From positions 248,001 through 312,000 of the forward strand of contig NZ_SJXD01000011.1 of assembly GCF_004336745.1 (NCBI RefSeq): a stretch of DNA of 64,000 bases, given 5' to 3'. The stretch's first letter is position 1. Each line of letters begins with the position of its first letter. The notes below the pieces were generated by a model. It ran no database searches, was not told where the DNA came from, and was given only the letters and a program-made list of their open reading frames with translations. The translations under genes and the position numbers were made by a program. Of the stretch, positions 19,830-28,395 are shown piece after piece. This DNA is from Roseococcus sp. SYP-B2431 (GTDB lineage Bacteria > Pseudomonadota > Alphaproteobacteria > Acetobacterales > Acetobacteraceae).

Positions 19830-20882
19830 TCAATGCCGCCCGTCGAGCTCGATCACGCCCTCGGGCTGCGGCGAGGTGAAGACATCGTCCGCGAAGGCCT
19901 CCTCCCACGAGCCCTCGGTCGAGGCCTTCGAGTATTCGGTCGAGCGGTTCTCGAAGAAGTTCGTGTGCTCGATCGCGTTCAGCATCTCGTCGAGCCAGGG
20001 CAGGGGGTTCTTCTCGATGTGGTAGAGCGGCTCGAGGCCCAGCTGCTGCAGGCGGCGATCCGCGATGAAGCGGATGTAGAGCTTGGTCTCGGCCGCGCTG
20101 AGGCCCTGCACCGGGCCCATGGAGAAGGCGAGGTCGATGAAGGCGTCCTCGTGGTCCACGATGGTCGCGCAGATGAGGTAGAGGTCGCGTCGCAGCTCCT
20201 CGTTCCAGATCTCCGGATTTTCCTGCACGAAGGTGCGGAAGAGGCGAATGACCGAGAGGCAGTGCAGCGTCTCGTCGCGCACTGACCAGGTCACGATCTG
20301 CCCCATGCCCTTCATCTTGTTGTGGCGCGGGAAGTTCATGAGGATGGCGAAGGAGGCGAAGAGCTGCAGCCCTTCGGTGAAGGCGCCGAAAGCCGCCAGG
20401 GTCTTGGCGATCTCGACCTTGTTCTCCACCGAGAAGTTCTGCATGTAGTCGTACTTCTCCTTCATCTCCTTGTATTTGAGGAAGGCGGAGTACTCGAGCT
20501 CGGGCATGCCGATGGTATCAAGCAGGTGGCTGTAGGCCGCGATGTGGACCGTTTCGATGTTCGAGAAGGCCGACAGCATCATGAGCACTTCCGTCGGCTT
20601 GAAGACCTGGGAGTAGTGCTTCATGTAGCAGTTGTTCACCTCGACATCGGCCTGGGTGAAGAAGCGGAAGATCTGCGTGACGAGGTTCTTCTCGCCGTCC
20701 GTCAGGTTCTTTTGCCAGTCCTTGACGTCGTCCGCCATCGGCACCTCTTCCGGCAGCCAGTGGACGCGCTGCTGCATCAGCCAGGCGTCATAGGCCCAGG
20801 GGTAGCGGAAGGGCTTGTAGACGGGGTTGGCCGTCAGCAGGTCGAACTTGATGGGGAGCTCGTCGATGGTGCCGTCGGCCAT
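19830..20882 (-). CDS. nrdB: Ribonucleoside-diphosphate reductase beta subunit NrdB
   Basis: A 350-residue class I R2 protein that provides the radical for NDP reduction. Ligand motifs are visible: SNIETVHIAAYSHL (Glu, His and the following radical Tyr position), FTEGL (Glu) and VRDETLHC (Glu, His). The C-terminus is acidic and short, as needed to dock on NrdA. ATG at 20882 is chosen because upstream in-frame codons run through a repeat-rich spacer. It is transcribed after nrdA, 168 bp downstream. Confidence 0.94.
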   Translation of the reverse strand: MADGTIDELPIKFDLLTANPVYKPFRYPWAYDAWLMQQRVHWLPEEVPMADDVKDWQKNLTDGEKNLVTQIFRFFTQADVEVNNCYMKHYSQVFKPTEVLMMLSAFSNIETVHIAAYSHLLDTIGMPELEYSAFLKYKEMKEKYDYMQNFSVENKVEIAKTLAAFGAFTEGLQLFASFAILMNFPRHNKMKGMGQIVTWSVRDETLHCLSVIRLFRTFVQENPEIWNEELRRDLYLICATIVDHEDAFIDLAFSMGPVQGLSAAETKLYIRFIADRRLQQLGLEPLYHIEKNPLPWLDEMLNAIEHTNFFENRSTEYSKASTEGSWEEAFADDVFTSPQPEGVIELDGRH

Positions 20883-21050
20883 GGGGGGCGCCTTGGGTTG
20901 ATGGTTTGAGGCCAGGGGCTCTGGCCCGTTGTCTCCGCTTCGCGGCCAACCCCCGACAGGAAACTCGTTTCCTGCACCTTCCTTCGTAAAGGGGTCCAGG
21001 GCCAAAAGCCCTGGTGGGGGAGTGTGAGGGGGCAAAGCCCTCTCACGTTC
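20883..21050 (-). repeat. Dispersed intergenic repeat element between nrdA and nrdB
   Basis: A 168-bp spacer made almost entirely of hairpins. On the minus strand it reads, after the nrdA stop: a GTGAGAGGG/CCCCCTCAC stem, a CCAGGGC/GCCCTGG-type stem, then the CAGGAAAC/GTTTCCTG stem (20958-20975 region) and GGCCAG/CTGGCC (about 20910-20926). Two of these blocks recur in the same order and orientation at 53749-53805. It may attenuate or process the nrdAB transcript. Confidence 0.65.
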
Positions 21051-22901
21051 TTACTGGCAGGCGAGGCATTCCTCATAATTCGTCGAAGCGGGCGCCGCCG
21101 GCGCTAGCAGCTGCAGCGCCAGCTGCTCGTCCGTATAGCCCAGCCGGGGCTGCACCGCGACCTTCTCGCTGATGGTGTCGGCCCGCGCCATCGACAGCGA
21201 GCGGCAGTAGTAGAGCGACTTCATGCCCTTCTTCCAGGCCGTCATGTGGATCTGGTGCAGGTCGCGCTTGTGGACGTTCGCCGGCAGGAAGACGTTCACC
21301 GACTGCGACTGGCAGATATAGGGCGTGCGGTCCGCCGCATGCTCGATCACCCAGCGCTGGTCCAACTCGAAGGCCGTCTTGAAGGTGGCCTTCTCCTGCT
21401 CGTCCAGGAAGTCGAGATGCTGCACCGAGCCCTTGTTGACGGTCACCGTGGTCCAGGTCTCGTCGTCGTCGCGCCCGTGCTTTGCCAGCACCGCCTTCAG
21501 ATAGGGGTTGCGCACGATGTAGGAGCCGGAGAGGGTCTTGTGGTTGTAGACATTCGCTGCGATCGGCTCGATGCCGGGCGAGGCGCCGCCGCAGATGATG
21601 GAGATGGACGCCGTGGGCGCGATCGCCATCTTGTTGGAGAAGCGCTCCAGGAAGCCGTACTCGGCGGCATCGGGGCAGGGGCCCCGCTCCTCGGCCAGCA
21701 GCCGCGACGCCGCATCCGCCTGCTCGCGGATGTGCCGGAACATCTTCTTGTTCCACACCTTGGCGATGACGCTCTCGAAGGGAACGTTCAGGCCCTGGAG
21801 GAAGGAGTGGAAGCCCATCACGCCCAGGCCCACCGAGCGCTCGCGCATCGCCGAGTAGCGCGCGCGCGCCATGCTGTCGGGCGCGGTGTCGATGAAGTTC
21901 TGCAGGACGTTGTCGAGGAAGCGCATCACGTCGGGGATGAAGCGCGGGTCGTCCTTCCACTCCATCCAGGTCTCGAGGTTGAGCGAGGAGAGGCAGCACA
22001 CGGCCGTGCGCTGCTCGCCATGCTGGTCGAGGCCCGTGGGGAGCGTGATCTCGCTGCACAGGTTCGAGGTCTTCACCTCGAGGCCGGCGAGCTTGTGGTG
22101 CTCTGGCCGCGCGTTGTTCACGTGGTCGGAATAGACGATGTAGGGCTCCCCGGTCTCGAGGCGCGCGGTCAGCAGGCGGATCCAGAGCGAGCGGGCCGAG
22201 AGGGTGCGGACGATGGCGCCGTCCTTGGGCGAGGTGAGCGCCCAGGTGTCGTCGGTCTCGACGGCGCGCATGAAGGCGTCGCTGACGAGGATGCCGTGGT
22301 GCAGGTTGAGCGCCTTGCGGTTCGGATCGCCGCCGGTCGGGCGGCGGATGTCGATGAACTCCTCGATCTCGGGGTGGCTGATCGGCAGGTAGACCGCTGC
22401 CGAGCCGCGGCGCAGCGAGCCCTGGCTGATGGCGAGCGTCAGGCTGTCCATCACGCGGATGAAGGGCACGATGCCGGAGGTCTTGCCGTTCTGGCCGACC
22501 TTCTCGCCGAGGGAGCGTAGGTTGCCCCAGTAGGAGCCGATGCCGCCGCCCTTGGAGGCGAGCCAGACATTCTCGTTCCAGAGGCCCACGATGGATTCGA
22601 GGCTGTCATTGGCCTCGTTCAGGAAGCAGCTGATCGGCAGCCCGCGCGTCGTACCCCCGTTCGACAGCACAGGCGTGGCCGGCATGAACCACAGCCGGCT
22701 GATGTAGTCGTAGAGCCGTTGCGCATGCGCGGCGTCGTCGCCATAGGCGGAGGCCACGCGCGCGAAGAGGTCCTGGTAGCTCTCGCCGGGCAGCAGGTAG
22801 CGGTCGTCGAGCGTGGCGCGGCCGAAATCGGTCAGCAGGGCATCGCGGCTGCGATCCACCTGAACCTGATGATGGCCCTGAAGCTGAACTGCGTCGAACA
22901 C
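21051..22901 (-). CDS. nrdA: Ribonucleoside-diphosphate reductase alpha subunit NrdA
   Basis: A class I R1 protein of about 616 residues. Active-site features are visible: LPISCFL and TAVCCLSSLNL (redox cysteine pair), TSNLCSEITLP (radical Cys with neighbouring Asn and Glu), KSLYYCRS (the radical-transfer Tyr pair), and the C-terminal shuttle YEECLACQ. There is no N-terminal ATP-cone, so dATP overall inhibition through a cone is not expected. Start: GTG at 22901 has AGGGG eight bases upstream; an in-frame TTG at 22907 is too close to it. Confidence 0.93.
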   Translation of the reverse strand: MFDAVQLQGHHQVQVDRSRDALLTDFGRATLDDRYLLPGESYQDLFARVASAYGDDAAHAQRLYDYISRLWFMPATPVLSNGGTTRGLPISCFLNEANDSLESIVGLWNENVWLASKGGGIGSYWGNLRSLGEKVGQNGKTSGIVPFIRVMDSLTLAISQGSLRRGSAAVYLPISHPEIEEFIDIRRPTGGDPNRKALNLHHGILVSDAFMRAVETDDTWALTSPKDGAIVRTLSARSLWIRLLTARLETGEPYIVYSDHVNNARPEHHKLAGLEVKTSNLCSEITLPTGLDQHGEQRTAVCCLSSLNLETWMEWKDDPRFIPDVMRFLDNVLQNFIDTAPDSMARARYSAMRERSVGLGVMGFHSFLQGLNVPFESVIAKVWNKKMFRHIREQADAASRLLAEERGPCPDAAEYGFLERFSNKMAIAPTASISIICGGASPGIEPIAANVYNHKTLSGSYIVRNPYLKAVLAKHGRDDDETWTTVTVNKGSVQHLDFLDEQEKATFKTAFELDQRWVIEHAADRTPYICQSQSVNVFLPANVHKRDLHQIHMTAWKKGMKSLYYCRSLSMARADTISEKVAVQPRLGYTDEQLALQLLAPAAPASTNYEECLACQ

Positions 22902-22965
22902 GGTCAAATCCCCTCAATCCCCCGGTCGGGGAACATGCCCCAGCCGATCCGGGTTATCAACAGCC

Positions 22966-22981
22966 TCGCTACATATGGGGA
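22966..22981. promoter_or_regulatory. Candidate NrdR box 1 upstream of nrdA
   Basis: TCGCTACATATGGGGA matches 10 of 16 positions of the NrdR consensus ACACWATATATWGTGT. Alone it would be weak, but it lies exactly 32 bp (centre to centre) from a better box, the three-helical-turn spacing typical of paired NrdR boxes. Confidence 0.55.
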
Positions 22982-22997
22982 TGGCCGCCCCGGCTGC

Positions 22998-23013
22998 ACA
23001 CAAGATGGAGTGG
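22998..23013. promoter_or_regulatory. Candidate NrdR box 2 upstream of nrdA
   Basis: ACACAAGATGGAGTGG matches 12 of 16 positions of the NrdR consensus. It lies 97 bp upstream of the nrdA GTG. With box 1 it suggests ATP/dATP-responsive repression of nrdAB by NrdR. The rest of the 321-bp spacer 22902-23222 holds no gene I can support. Confidence 0.62.
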
Positions 23014-23222
23014 TTTGTGCGATTTTAGTGAAAGCTTAGGAACTCCGCGCTTGTTCTCGCTTCGTTCATATGCCGCCGAATCTGTGCGCGCGCAACGTGC
23101 TGTGTCATGGCAGCAACAGGACAAGCGCGGAAGGGCTGGATTCGCTTATCCCCATGATCCCCCGAATCCACAGATCGCGGGTCCCGAGGGATGGCCCTGG
23201 CGGGGGCCGGGGGCAGAGTCTC

Positions 23223-24515
23223 CTATTCCAGCGCCTTGAGTCCGCACCAATCCGCGATGAAGGCCGCCATGGCCAGCGTGGTCGTCTTGAGATGTTCGAG
23301 GTGGGTCCGCTCGTCGAAGGCATGGGCGCCTTCGCCCTTCGGCCCGTAGCAGAGCGCCGGCATGTCGAAATACAGCCCGTAGAAGCGGGTGTCGTTCACG
23401 GCGGTGGTGATCCGCGCCGGCATCTCCGCGCCAAAGGCGGCGCGATGGGCCTCGGCGAGGACGGCCTCCGCCTCGCTGCCCGGCTCCAGCACGTAGCCGT
23501 CGGCCAGGAAGCCGTGCCACTGCACCTCGGGCGGGTTGTTGGCGAGGAAGTTGTCCGTTTTCGCGGCCGCCGCCACGGCCTTCTCGACGGCGCGCTGCTG
23601 GGCGGCCACGTCCTGGCCGGGGAGGAGGCCGATCCGGCAGTCGATCTCGCACCAGGCCGGGGTCGAGCTGGCCCAGTCGCCGCCCCGGATGATGCCCGGG
23701 TTGAACTTGATGGGATCCTGGAGCCCCGAATACCACTGGTCCTCCCTGGCCGCCCTGTTGAGCTCCCTCGTGTGCTCCTGCAGGGCCTGGATGAGGTGGT
23801 AGCCGCTCATGATGGCGTTGCTGCCCGACTGGGCCACGGCCACGTGCACCGGCACCCCCCGCACCTTGATGCGGAACCAGAGCGTGCCGGTATGGGCGCG
23901 GGTGATGGTGCCGCCGGTGGGCTCGGGGATCAGGCAGGCGTCGGCGCGGTAGCCGCGCAGCAGCGTCGCCAGCGCGCCGTTGCCGGTGCTCTCCTCCTCG
24001 GTGACGGTCTGCAGGAAGACGTCGGCGGCCGGGGCGAATCCGGCCGTGCGCAACGCCTCCATGGCGAAGCACATGGCCGAGACGCCGGACTTCATGTCGT
24101 GCGCGCCGCGGCCGTACATCCAGCCGTCCTTCACCGTGCCGCCATAGGGCGGGTAGGTCCACATCTCGGCCGGGCCCTCGGGGACGACGTCGATATGGCC
24201 CTGGATGATCAGGCTGCGGCCGGTCGGCGCGGCGCAGCGCTTCGAAGCCACGACCTGGAAGGAGCCGGCGGGGTCCACGTCCACCATGGGGCTGGCCTTG
24301 GGATGATCCTGCCAGCGGACATCGGCGATGGAGAAGCGGTCGACCGTGTAGCCGAAGCCGCGGCCGGCGAACCACCGGTACATATGGTCCTGCAGGGGCG
24401 CCTCGCGGCCGCGCAGCGAGGGATGGCGGACGATATCGGCCAGGAATCGCACCTGCTCGTCGAAATTGGCCTCCACAGCGGCCGAAAGCGTCTGCAGCGT
24501 GGTCTTGTCGGGCAT
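23223..24515 (-). CDS. ArgE/DapE-family M20 deacylase
   Basis: A 430-residue metallo-amidohydrolase. Metal-binding motifs are GHIDVVP (first His and Asp), YGRGAHDMKSG (bridging Asp), and TEEESTGNGA (catalytic Glu pair), followed by a dimerisation domain. It likely cleaves an N-acyl amino acid; the exact substrate is not readable. ATG at 24515 gives the normal length. A much longer in-frame extension upstream is antisense noise. Confidence 0.92.
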   Translation of the reverse strand: MPDKTTLQTLSAAVEANFDEQVRFLADIVRHPSLRGREAPLQDHMYRWFAGRGFGYTVDRFSIADVRWQDHPKASPMVDVDPAGSFQVVASKRCAAPTGRSLIIQGHIDVVPEGPAEMWTYPPYGGTVKDGWMYGRGAHDMKSGVSAMCFAMEALRTAGFAPAADVFLQTVTEEESTGNGALATLLRGYRADACLIPEPTGGTITRAHTGTLWFRIKVRGVPVHVAVAQSGSNAIMSGYHLIQALQEHTRELNRAAREDQWYSGLQDPIKFNPGIIRGGDWASSTPAWCEIDCRIGLLPGQDVAAQQRAVEKAVAAAAKTDNFLANNPPEVQWHGFLADGYVLEPGSEAEAVLAEAHRAAFGAEMPARITTAVNDTRFYGLYFDMPALCYGPKGEGAHAFDERTHLEHLKTTTLAMAAFIADWCGLKALE

Positions 24516-24693
24516 GGGGTCTCCACCTCGGGCATTCGGTCGACGTGGCCATGATAACGCAGGCGGCGGCCCTGCGCTGCCCGGCGCGCGAAGGAGATAT
24601 GGCCGCAAGGGCCGCCGATGCTCGCCGGACGGGCAGCCAGGCGGCGCGAGCATCTCTGCCGGCCCGCGAAGAAGCCTGGTCGGCGGATCTCGC

Positions 24694-24987
24694 CTAGGCG
24701 GCCCGCCTTTCCCCCGGGCGAGGGAGAACTTCCAGCAATCCGCGCGCGCAGGCCGCCTGCTCGAGCGAGGCGAGCTCGGCCTGGGCGAGCAGGTCCGGCA
24801 GGCGTGCGATGCCCCGCCCGCCGGCAAGCTCGGCGGCCGCTTCGCGCAGGAGGGCGCTGCCGTGCCGGATGGAATCGGCGAGCCGCAGGACCAGCTCCGC
24901 CGTCCCGTCCGGCGGAGGCGTCGCCGGCGAGGGGCGGCTGGCCAGGAGGGCGGCGAAGAGCGCGGCATCGGGGGAGGCGTCTGGCAT
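24694..24987 (-). CDS. Hypothetical protein, 97 residues
   Basis: A small alanine/leucine-rich, mostly helical protein (for example AELVLRLADSIRHGSALLREAAAELAG split in two helices). It sits between the TSUP permease and the M20 deacylase on the same strand. I do not recognise a family. Codon usage fits the neighbours and the ATG at 24987 is 35 bp after the permease stop. Confidence 0.55.
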   Translation of the reverse strand: MPDASPDAALFAALLASRPSPATPPPDGTAELVLRLADSIRHGSALLREAAAELAGGRGIARLPDLLAQAELASLEQAACARGLLEVLPRPGERRAA

Positions 24988-25022
24988 CCCCGCAAGGTCG
25001 GGCCGGAAGGCTTTCGATTTCG

Positions 25023-25763
25023 TTAAAGCAGCAGCGAGATGCCGGAGAGGAACAGCAGCCCCACCAGCACCAGCCGGAACCCCTGCGCCGGGATGATGCG
25101 ATAGGCCTTGAGGCCGAGCCAGGTGCCGAGCATCAGGGCGGGCAGGCCGGTGAGCAGCGTCCATCCCGTCTCCCGCGTGACGAAGCCGCCGAGGGCGAGG
25201 CAGGCCGCGGTGATGACCTGCATCGTGGTCACGAAGGGCTGCAGCCGGGCGCGGGCCTCCTCCTTGGTCAGGCCCTGGAGGTCCACCCACATGGCCGGCA
25301 GCGCGCCGGAGAAGCCGCCGATCCCGCCCAGGATGCCGGAGAGGAAGCCCACGATCTTGTCGATCCAGTGGTTCGCCGCCACGGGCCGGGGCTTGATGCG
25401 CAGGGCCATGCGCGCCAGCGCGTAACCGCCATAGCCCGCCAGCAGCACGCCCACGATGATTCCCACCTGCCGCGGATCGGCGACGCGCAGGATCAGGATC
25501 CCGATCGGCAGGCCCAGCACGCCGGCCAGGATCGGCCCCAGCAGCGGCCGCCATCGCACCGAGCGCAGCACCGTCGGCAGGCTGATCGACTGGACCACGA
25601 GGTTGCCGAGCACCAGCACCGGCGCCAGCACCTGGGGCGAGACGAAATGCAGCAGGATGCCGGCGGCGATCAGGTTGAAGGCGAAGCCCGCGAGCCCGGC
25701 GCAGAAGGCAGCGACGAAAAGTCCCAGGGGGACCACGATGGTCGGAAGGAAATCGGCGGGCAT
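25023..25763 (-). CDS. TSUP (TauE/SafE) family membrane permease
   Basis: A 246-residue integral membrane protein with about eight hydrophobic segments and two internal repeats typical of sulfite-exporter TauE/SafE proteins: FCAGLAGFAFNLIAAGIL in the first and GFLSGILGGIGGFSGALPA in the second. It probably moves a small organic or sulfur anion. No substrate-specific neighbours are visible. Confidence 0.88.
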   Translation of the reverse strand: MPADFLPTIVVPLGLFVAAFCAGLAGFAFNLIAAGILLHFVSPQVLAPVLVLGNLVVQSISLPTVLRSVRWRPLLGPILAGVLGLPIGILILRVADPRQVGIIVGVLLAGYGGYALARMALRIKPRPVAANHWIDKIVGFLSGILGGIGGFSGALPAMWVDLQGLTKEEARARLQPFVTTMQVITAACLALGGFVTRETGWTLLTGLPALMLGTWLGLKAYRIIPAQGFRLVLVGLLFLSGISLLL

Positions 25764-25928
25764 GGTGCTTTCCGGATGCGGGCATCCTGGCTGGAACCGC
25801 CAGGCGGGCCAATGCCGCCGGGGCGATCGGGCGCCGAGGGTCAGGCCGCGGCTCGCCGGCGGGGTGGGGCGGGAGGTCGCCGCGTCCGGGACGTCCTGTG
25901 GGGACCGTCCGGCCGCCGGCGCCGGCCC

Positions 25929-26942
25929 TCAGGCGAACACGTCCGCCGGCGTCTCGCGGAACAGCTCCTCGCCCAGCGCCCGGCCCATCCGGACGGCGTC
26001 GCCCGCCGCCCCCTCGACCCTCCGCCGGATCAGGAAGCTCCCGTCCCCGCGCGCGATCAGCCCCGTCAGCCGCAGCCGCCCTTCCGGCAGCAGCACCGCA
26101 TGCGCGCCGATCGGCGTCCGGCAGGAGCCGTCCAGCGCGCCGAGCAGCGCCCGCTCGGCGAGGCTCACCGCCCTGGAGGCCGGGTCCCAGATGGCCGTCA
26201 GCAGCTCGCGCAGCTCGACGTCGTCGGCGCGGACGGTTACGCCGATGACGCCCTGGCAGGCCGCCGGCACCATCTCCTCCTCGTCGAGGATCACGTCGGC
26301 ATGCGCCTCGAGCCCGAGCCGCTTCAGGCCGGCCAGCGCCAGCAGGGTCGCGTCGAACTCGCCGCTGGCGACGCGGGAGAGGCGGGTCTGCACATTGCCG
26401 CGGATCATCTCGCAGCGCAGGTCGGGCCGCAGGTGCAGCAGCTGCGCCTGGCGGCGCACCGAGGCCGTGCCCACCAGCGCGCCCTGCGGCAGGGCGGAGA
26501 AGGGATCCCAGGCCGCGCCGGAGAAGCCGCCGCGCCGGCAGGTCTCGCCCAGGACGATCGCATCGCGCGCATCCTCGCGGCGCAGGGTGCAGGCCAGCGC
26601 GACGCCGGCCGGCAGCTCCGTCTCCAGATCCTTCAGGCTATGGACGGCGAAGTCCACCCGGCCGTCGAGCAGCGCCTCGTGGATCTCCTTGGCGAAGAGC
26701 CCCTTGCCGCCGATCTCGGCCAGCCGCTTCTCCTGCGCGCGGTCGCCCGAGGTCGCGATCTCGCATTCCTCGAAGGCGTCCAGGTTACGCAGCACGGGAC
26801 AGACGGCGCGGATGCGGTCCAGGAAGAGGCGCGTCTGGAACAGCGCCAGCGGCGAGCCGCGGGTGCCGACGCGCATCGGGATGGCGGGGGCGTGCGGCCG
26901 CGTGTTGCGCGCGGGCGCGCCGGCGGGATCAGGGTGCCTCAT
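25929..26942 (-). CDS. hemC: Porphobilinogen deaminase HemC
   Basis: Hydroxymethylbilane synthase, 337 residues from the ATG at 26942 or 315 from an internal ATG at 26876 (MRVGTRGSP), which is nearer the family's usual 310-320. Typical motifs are GTRGSPLALFQ, DFAVHSLKDLE, GTASVRRQAQLL, and DGSCRTPIGAHA with the Cys that carries the dipyrromethane cofactor. The gene is divergent from hemA, so two steps of tetrapyrrole synthesis share one promoter region. Confidence 0.94.
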   Translation of the reverse strand: MRHPDPAGAPARNTRPHAPAIPMRVGTRGSPLALFQTRLFLDRIRAVCPVLRNLDAFEECEIATSGDRAQEKRLAEIGGKGLFAKEIHEALLDGRVDFAVHSLKDLETELPAGVALACTLRREDARDAIVLGETCRRGGFSGAAWDPFSALPQGALVGTASVRRQAQLLHLRPDLRCEMIRGNVQTRLSRVASGEFDATLLALAGLKRLGLEAHADVILDEEEMVPAACQGVIGVTVRADDVELRELLTAIWDPASRAVSLAERALLGALDGSCRTPIGAHAVLLPEGRLRLTGLIARGDGSFLIRRRVEGAAGDAVRMGRALGEELFRETPADVFA

Positions 26943-27060
26943 GCGCCAAAGATCGCCGGTAACGGGGCCGGGCTGCCAGATCCCAACACGAGATGGAACA
27001 TCCTTCGGAAATGCGGGCGCTGCATAGCACAGCGATTGGCGCAAGCGAGTGACCCGTGCC

Positions 27061-27074
27061 TTGATCCTTGTCAA
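27061..27074. promoter_or_regulatory. FNR/FnrL-type box between hemC and hemA
   Basis: TTGATCCTTGTCAA is a perfect TTGA-N6-TCAA palindrome and has one mismatch to TTGAT-N4-ATCAA. It lies 101 bp upstream of the hemA ATG and 119 bp upstream of the hemC ATG at 26942. FnrL control of hemA is established in Rhodobacter, so oxygen-responsive control here is a reasonable inference. Confidence 0.65.
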
Positions 27075-27174
27075 TTCGTGCGGCGATATTCCTGCCATAT
27101 GCGCGCGGGGGCTGCTTCCGCGGCCCGGGGCCGCTAGATTGCGGCGACGGGCTTCGGCCCGGGAAAGGCCAGCC

Positions 27175-28386
27175 ATGGACTACGAAAACCTCTTCCGCAC
27201 CCAGCTCGACGGCCTTCGCCGCGAGGGCCGCTACCGCGTTTTCGCCGACCTCGAACGGCAGGCCGGCGCCTTTCCGCGCGCCACGCTCCACCATCCGGAC
27301 GGCGCGGGGCAGGTCACCGTCTGGTGCTCCAACGACTATCTCGGCATGGGTCAGCATCCCGAGGTTCTGGCAGCCATGCACGAGGCGCTGGACCGGACGG
27401 GCGCCGGCTCGGGCGGGACGCGCAACATCGCCGGCACGAACCACGAGCACATCCTGCTGGAGCGCGAGCTGGCGGACCTCCACGGCAAGGAGGCAGCGCT
27501 CCTCTTCAACTCCGGCTACATGTCCAACTGGGCGACGCTGACGACGCTGGCCGGCCGGCTGCCTGGCTGCGTGGTGCTGTCCGACGAGCTGAACCACGCC
27601 TCGATGATCGAGGGCATCCGCCACAGCCGCGCCCGCTGCGAGATCTGGCGCCACAACGACCTGGGCGACCTGCGCGCCCACCTCGAGGCGCTGCCGCGCG
27701 ACCTGCCCAAGCTCATCGCCTTCGAGAGCGTCTATTCCATGGACGGGGACATCGCCCCCATCGCTGCCATCTGCGACCTCGCCGACGAGTTCGGCGCCAT
27801 GACCTATCTCGACGAGGTGCACGCCGTCGGCCTCTACGGGCCCCGCGGTGGCGGCATCGCGGAGCGGGACGGGGTGCGGCACCGCCTCACCGTCATCGAG
27901 GGCACGCTGGCCAAGGCCTTCGGGGTGATCGGCGGCTATATCGCGGCTTCGGCGAACCTGGTCGACTTCGTGCGCAGCTTCGCCTCGGGCTTCATCTTCT
28001 CGACCTCGCTGCCGCCGGCGATCGCGGCGGGCGCCACGGCCAGCATCCGCCACCTCAAGCGGAGCTCCGCCGAGCGCGAGGCCATGCACGCGCGCGTGGC
28101 GCAGGTCCGGGCCCGGCTGGACGCGCTGCACATCCCCCATTTGCCGAACCCCAGCCATATCGTGCCGGTCATGGTGCACGACCCCGTGGCCTGCAAGCGC
28201 ATCGGCGACCTGCTGCTGGAGCGGCATGGCGTCTATGTGCAGCCGATCAACTTCCCGACCGTGCCGCGTGGGACCGAGCGCCTCCGCTTCACGCCCTCGC
28301 CGCTCCACACCGACGCCGACATCGACCACCTGATGGGCGCGCTGGCTGAGGTCTGGGCGGAGTTCCGCCTCAGGCGCGCGGCTTGA
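27175..28386 (+). CDS. hemA: 5-aminolevulinate synthase HemA
   Basis: A 403-residue PLP enzyme that condenses glycine and succinyl-CoA, the first step of tetrapyrrole synthesis in alphaproteobacteria. Motifs include [43 protein letters not shown], and the PLP lysine in EGTLAKAFG. The length equals that of the family. ATG at 27175 starts MDYENLF; the open frame further upstream overlaps the promoter. Confidence 0.96.
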   Translation: MDYENLFRTQLDGLRREGRYRVFADLERQAGAFPRATLHHPDGAGQVTVWCSNDYLGMGQHPEVLAAMHEALDRTGAGSGGTRNIAGTNHEHILLERELADLHGKEAALLFNSGYMSNWATLTTLAGRLPGCVVLSDELNHASMIEGIRHSRARCEIWRHNDLGDLRAHLEALPRDLPKLIAFESVYSMDGDIAPIAAICDLADEFGAMTYLDEVHAVGLYGPRGGGIAERDGVRHRLTVIEGTLAKAFGVIGGYIAASANLVDFVRSFASGFIFSTSLPPAIAAGATASIRHLKRSSAEREAMHARVAQVRARLDALHIPHLPNPSHIVPVMVHDPVACKRIGDLLLERHGVYVQPINFPTVPRGTERLRFTPSPLHTDADIDHLMGALAEVWAEFRLRRAA

Positions 28387-28395
28387 TGGCGCGCC

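Noticed and set aside
24618-27137. An 839-codon plus-strand open frame
   Set aside because: Antisense across three real minus-strand genes (97-residue protein, TSUP permease, hemC).
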